From: CAYGWP01 sp964353455
GTDB taxonomy: Bacteria; Planctomycetota; Phycisphaerae; FEN-1346
Direction of reading: 5' to 3'
DNA: 6,198 bases
Assembly (NCBI GenBank): GCA_964353455.1
Contig: CAYGWP010000464.1
Coordinates: 1 to 6,198 of the forward strand
Below are positions 4,688-6,198 of this stretch, in pieces (the first letter of the stretch is position 1; every line of letters begins with the position of its first letter). The notes under the pieces are model-generated. The model searched no databases. It worked only from the letters and a program-made list of their open reading frames with translations, and was not told where the DNA came from. The position numbers were made by a program, and so were the translations under genes.

Positions 4688-5992
4688 GTGAACCACCTCG
4701 CAATCATCTCAGTCTTCCTGGCCGTGTCCGTCCCTACACCGGCTGCCGAGGGCGCTGCCGTCACGGTTGACAAGGTCACCGTGACCCACACCGGCATCGG
4801 CGAGGCCTACGCCACGGCAATCGCCCGGACGGCGGCGGCAGCGAGGACGCTCGCCATTTCCCAGTTCGGCTTCGACATGCCCGAGTCCGTCACCGTCAAC
4901 ATCACGTGCTCGCCCGGACAGAATTCGCGCCTGTGGACTGACGGGCGCGACCACTTCGAACTGGTCGTCGGGTCCGAGGCCGACCTCCGCAAGCCCGCCG
5001 AGAGCGGCATCTTCCACCTCTACGGGATGTGCCACGAGACGGGACACCTTGCCCAGTATCGCCTGGTTCCCAAGCATGACTGGATGACGACGGCCGCCGC
5101 CGAGGGGTGGGCACATTACCTGGGGTCGCGTCTGGTCGATGCCGTCTATGCCCGCGAAGGCCCCGACCTCTGGCCCGACCGCTACGATTACCGGGCCGAC
5201 GGCACCGCGCGGCTGAAGCGGCAGTTGGCATCGGCCAAGCGCGATGAGATTGATACGGGCGCCGGCCTATGGATGGAACTGGCCGAAATCGTCGGCGATA
5301 AGGGTATCGCGCCCATCTTCAGGGCCTGGGGACAGGTGGAGGTTGACCTGGCCGACCCCGGCCCGGCGCTGGCGAAGGCCCTTGCGGCAACTTCGCGCGA
5401 CCCGCGCCTTGCGGCATGGTGGAAGAAGGCGGAGCCGGTGCTGGTCCTGAAGCGCGGCAGGAGCGCGTTCGTGAGTAAGACGGCGACGCCCGCCGAACTT
5501 GCCAGGGCGCCTGCCGAACTCTCGTATGATGACGGCACGTCGGCCGGCAAGGCCAGCCTGACGGGCGGGGGCCACGCGGTCCGCTTTGACGCCCAGTCGG
5601 CCGCATCCTACGTGATTGCCGTCAAGATTTACGGTTCGCGCTACGGCGCCCAGCAACCGCCTGCCGAGAACTTCCACGTGTGGCTCTGCGACGCCGACTT
5701 CAAGCAGTTCGCCGATTTCCCGATTCCGTATGCGGCGTTCGAGCGGGGCGAGCCGAAATGGGTGACGCTGCCCATCCGGCCGACTCTTGTGCCGGAGAAG
5801 TTCATCGTCTGCGTGGGCTTCGACCCCTCCAGCACCAAGGGGGTCTTCGTCCACCGCGACAAGGAGTCCGGCGGCGATTCCCTGGTTGGCCTACCTGGCG
5901 TTGCGCCCCAACCCTGCGCTGCCGGCGACTGGATGATCCGCGTCCAGATCGACCAAACGAAATCGGCCCGCCGCACCACACGAGCGAAGTAG
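4688..5992 (+). CDS. Secreted gluzincin-type metallopeptidase-like protein with C-terminal sandwich domain
   Basis: A 434-residue exported protein, probably a zinc peptidase acting in the periplasm or outside. Residues 1-23 look like a Sec signal peptide (cleavage near PAAEGA). The peptidase core resembles the peptidase MA clan: HETGH at 116-120 supplies His116, catalytic Glu117 and His120, and Glu139 in EGWAHY follows after exactly 18 residues, the HEXXH-X18-E spacing of gluzincins. A separate domain (about 277-423) begins SYDDGTSAGKASL and has KIYGSRYG, FHVWLCDADF, FERGEPKWV and GDWMIRV; it looks like an all-beta, possibly ligand-binding module seen in planctomycete exported proteins. The start is GTG, forced because the previous gene's stop is in frame 30 bases upstream and the first internal ATG lies past the signal peptide. 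No good ribosome site is seen, so translational coupling to the lipoprotein is plausible. Substrate is unknown. Confidence 0.85.
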   Translation: MNHLAIISVFLAVSVPTPAAEGAAVTVDKVTVTHTGIGEAYATAIARTAAAARTLAISQFGFDMPESVTVNITCSPGQNSRLWTDGRDHFELVVGSEADLRKPAESGIFHLYGMCHETGHLAQYRLVPKHDWMTTAAAEGWAHYLGSRLVDAVYAREGPDLWPDRYDYRADGTARLKRQLASAKRDEIDTGAGLWMELAEIVGDKGIAPIFRAWGQVEVDLADPGPALAKALAATSRDPRLAAWWKKAEPVLVLKRGRSAFVSKTATPAELARAPAELSYDDGTSAGKASLTGGGHAVRFDAQSAASYVIAVKIYGSRYGAQQPPAENFHVWLCDADFKQFADFPIPYAAFERGEPKWVTLPIRPTLVPEKFIVCVGFDPSSTKGVFVHRDKESGGDSLVGLPGVAPQPCAAGDWMIRVQIDQTKSARRTTRAK

Positions 5993-6037
5993 GCGCTGTA
6001 GGACTTCCGCTCCTGCGCGATCTGCGCGTCAAACGGC

Positions 6038-6066
6038 TTTTCACGCGGCTTCTTTTCGGGTATTCT
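6038..6066 (+). promoter_or_regulatory. Possible mutS promoter
   Basis: TTTTCA (6038-6043) and TATTCT (6061-6066) are separated by 17 bases and each matches four of six consensus positions. Transcription would begin near 6073, giving a leader of about 70 bases that opens with the 6081-6099 hairpin. Weak consensus, but correct spacing and placement. Confidence 0.4.
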
Positions 6067-6080
6067 TACCGCACACTTGG

Positions 6081-6099
6081 CTGGCGCGGTATGCGCCAG
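6081..6099 (+). other. Hairpin in the mutS leader
   Basis: CTGGCGC (6081-6087) and GCGCCAG (6093-6099) form a perfect 7-bp GC-rich stem with a GGTAT loop. No T-run follows, so it is not an intrinsic terminator. If the promoter at 6038-6066 is real, it sits near the very 5' end of the mutS mRNA, where it could protect the message or affect initiation. Confidence 0.45.
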
Positions 6100-6142
6100 G
6101 GGCTATCTCTGAAACCGAAAATCAAAAATCGAAAATTGCTCT

Positions 6143-6198
6143 ATGACCACACCCGCAATGCAGCAATACAAACGTCTCAAGGCGCAATACCCCGACGC
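6143..6198 (+). CDS. mutS: DNA mismatch repair protein MutS, N-terminus only
   Basis: Only 18 codons and two bases lie inside the window. The peptide begins MTTPAMQQYKRLKAQYPDA, close to the conserved MutS opening TPMMQQYxxxKAQHPD that precedes the mismatch-recognition domain. MutS is the cytosolic ATPase that recognises base mismatches and small loops. No clear Shine-Dalgarno precedes the ATG; the upstream 25 bases are A-rich (repeated AAAATC-type words), which may leave the start unstructured. The short fragment makes the call depend on one motif, but that motif is distinctive. Confidence 0.85.
   Translation, partial: MTTPAMQQYKRLKAQYPD

Overview
The window reads as chromosomal DNA of a GC-rich bacterium, most likely a planctomycete or close relative. 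This is inference. It rests on high GC in third codon positions, a rhomboid protease with a C-terminal extension resembling DUF6576, a secreted peptidase with a C-terminal sandwich domain of a type I associate with planctomycetes, a PGGARN variant in AspRS, and dispersed palindromic repeats between genes. No 16S or other marker is present to settle the taxonomy.

Layout, left to right. Positions 1-1502 (minus strand) hold the first 500 codons of bacterial-type aspartyl-tRNA synthetase (aspS); its C-terminus lies beyond the left edge. Positions 1503-2065 are a 563-base divergent intergenic region that codes for no convincing protein but is rich in structure: a REP-like inverted pair, a terminator-like hairpin whose arm recurs upstream, a possible minus-strand promoter, and a 113-bp nested inverted-repeat element. 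From 2066 everything runs on the plus strand: a proline-rich WXXGXW-repeat lipoprotein (2066-2512), a Nudix hydrolase of ADP-ribose pyrophosphatase type (2598-3143) overlapping by one base a rhomboid intramembrane serine protease (3143-4006), an unrecognised lipoprotein (4082-4657) behind a good TATAAT promoter, a secreted HEXXH metallopeptidase-like protein (4688-5992), and the first 18 codons of mutS (6143 to the right edge).

Functionally these are mostly housekeeping and envelope genes. aspS (translation), the Nudix enzyme (nucleotide-sugar clean-up) and mutS (mismatch repair) are cytosolic. Two lipoproteins, a membrane protease and an exported peptidase point to the envelope. Nudix plus rhomboid probably form one operon, and lipoprotein plus peptidase another. 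I see no defence system, CRISPR array, phage or transposase gene. The most unusual material is the aspS upstream region and some diagnostic residues in AspRS.
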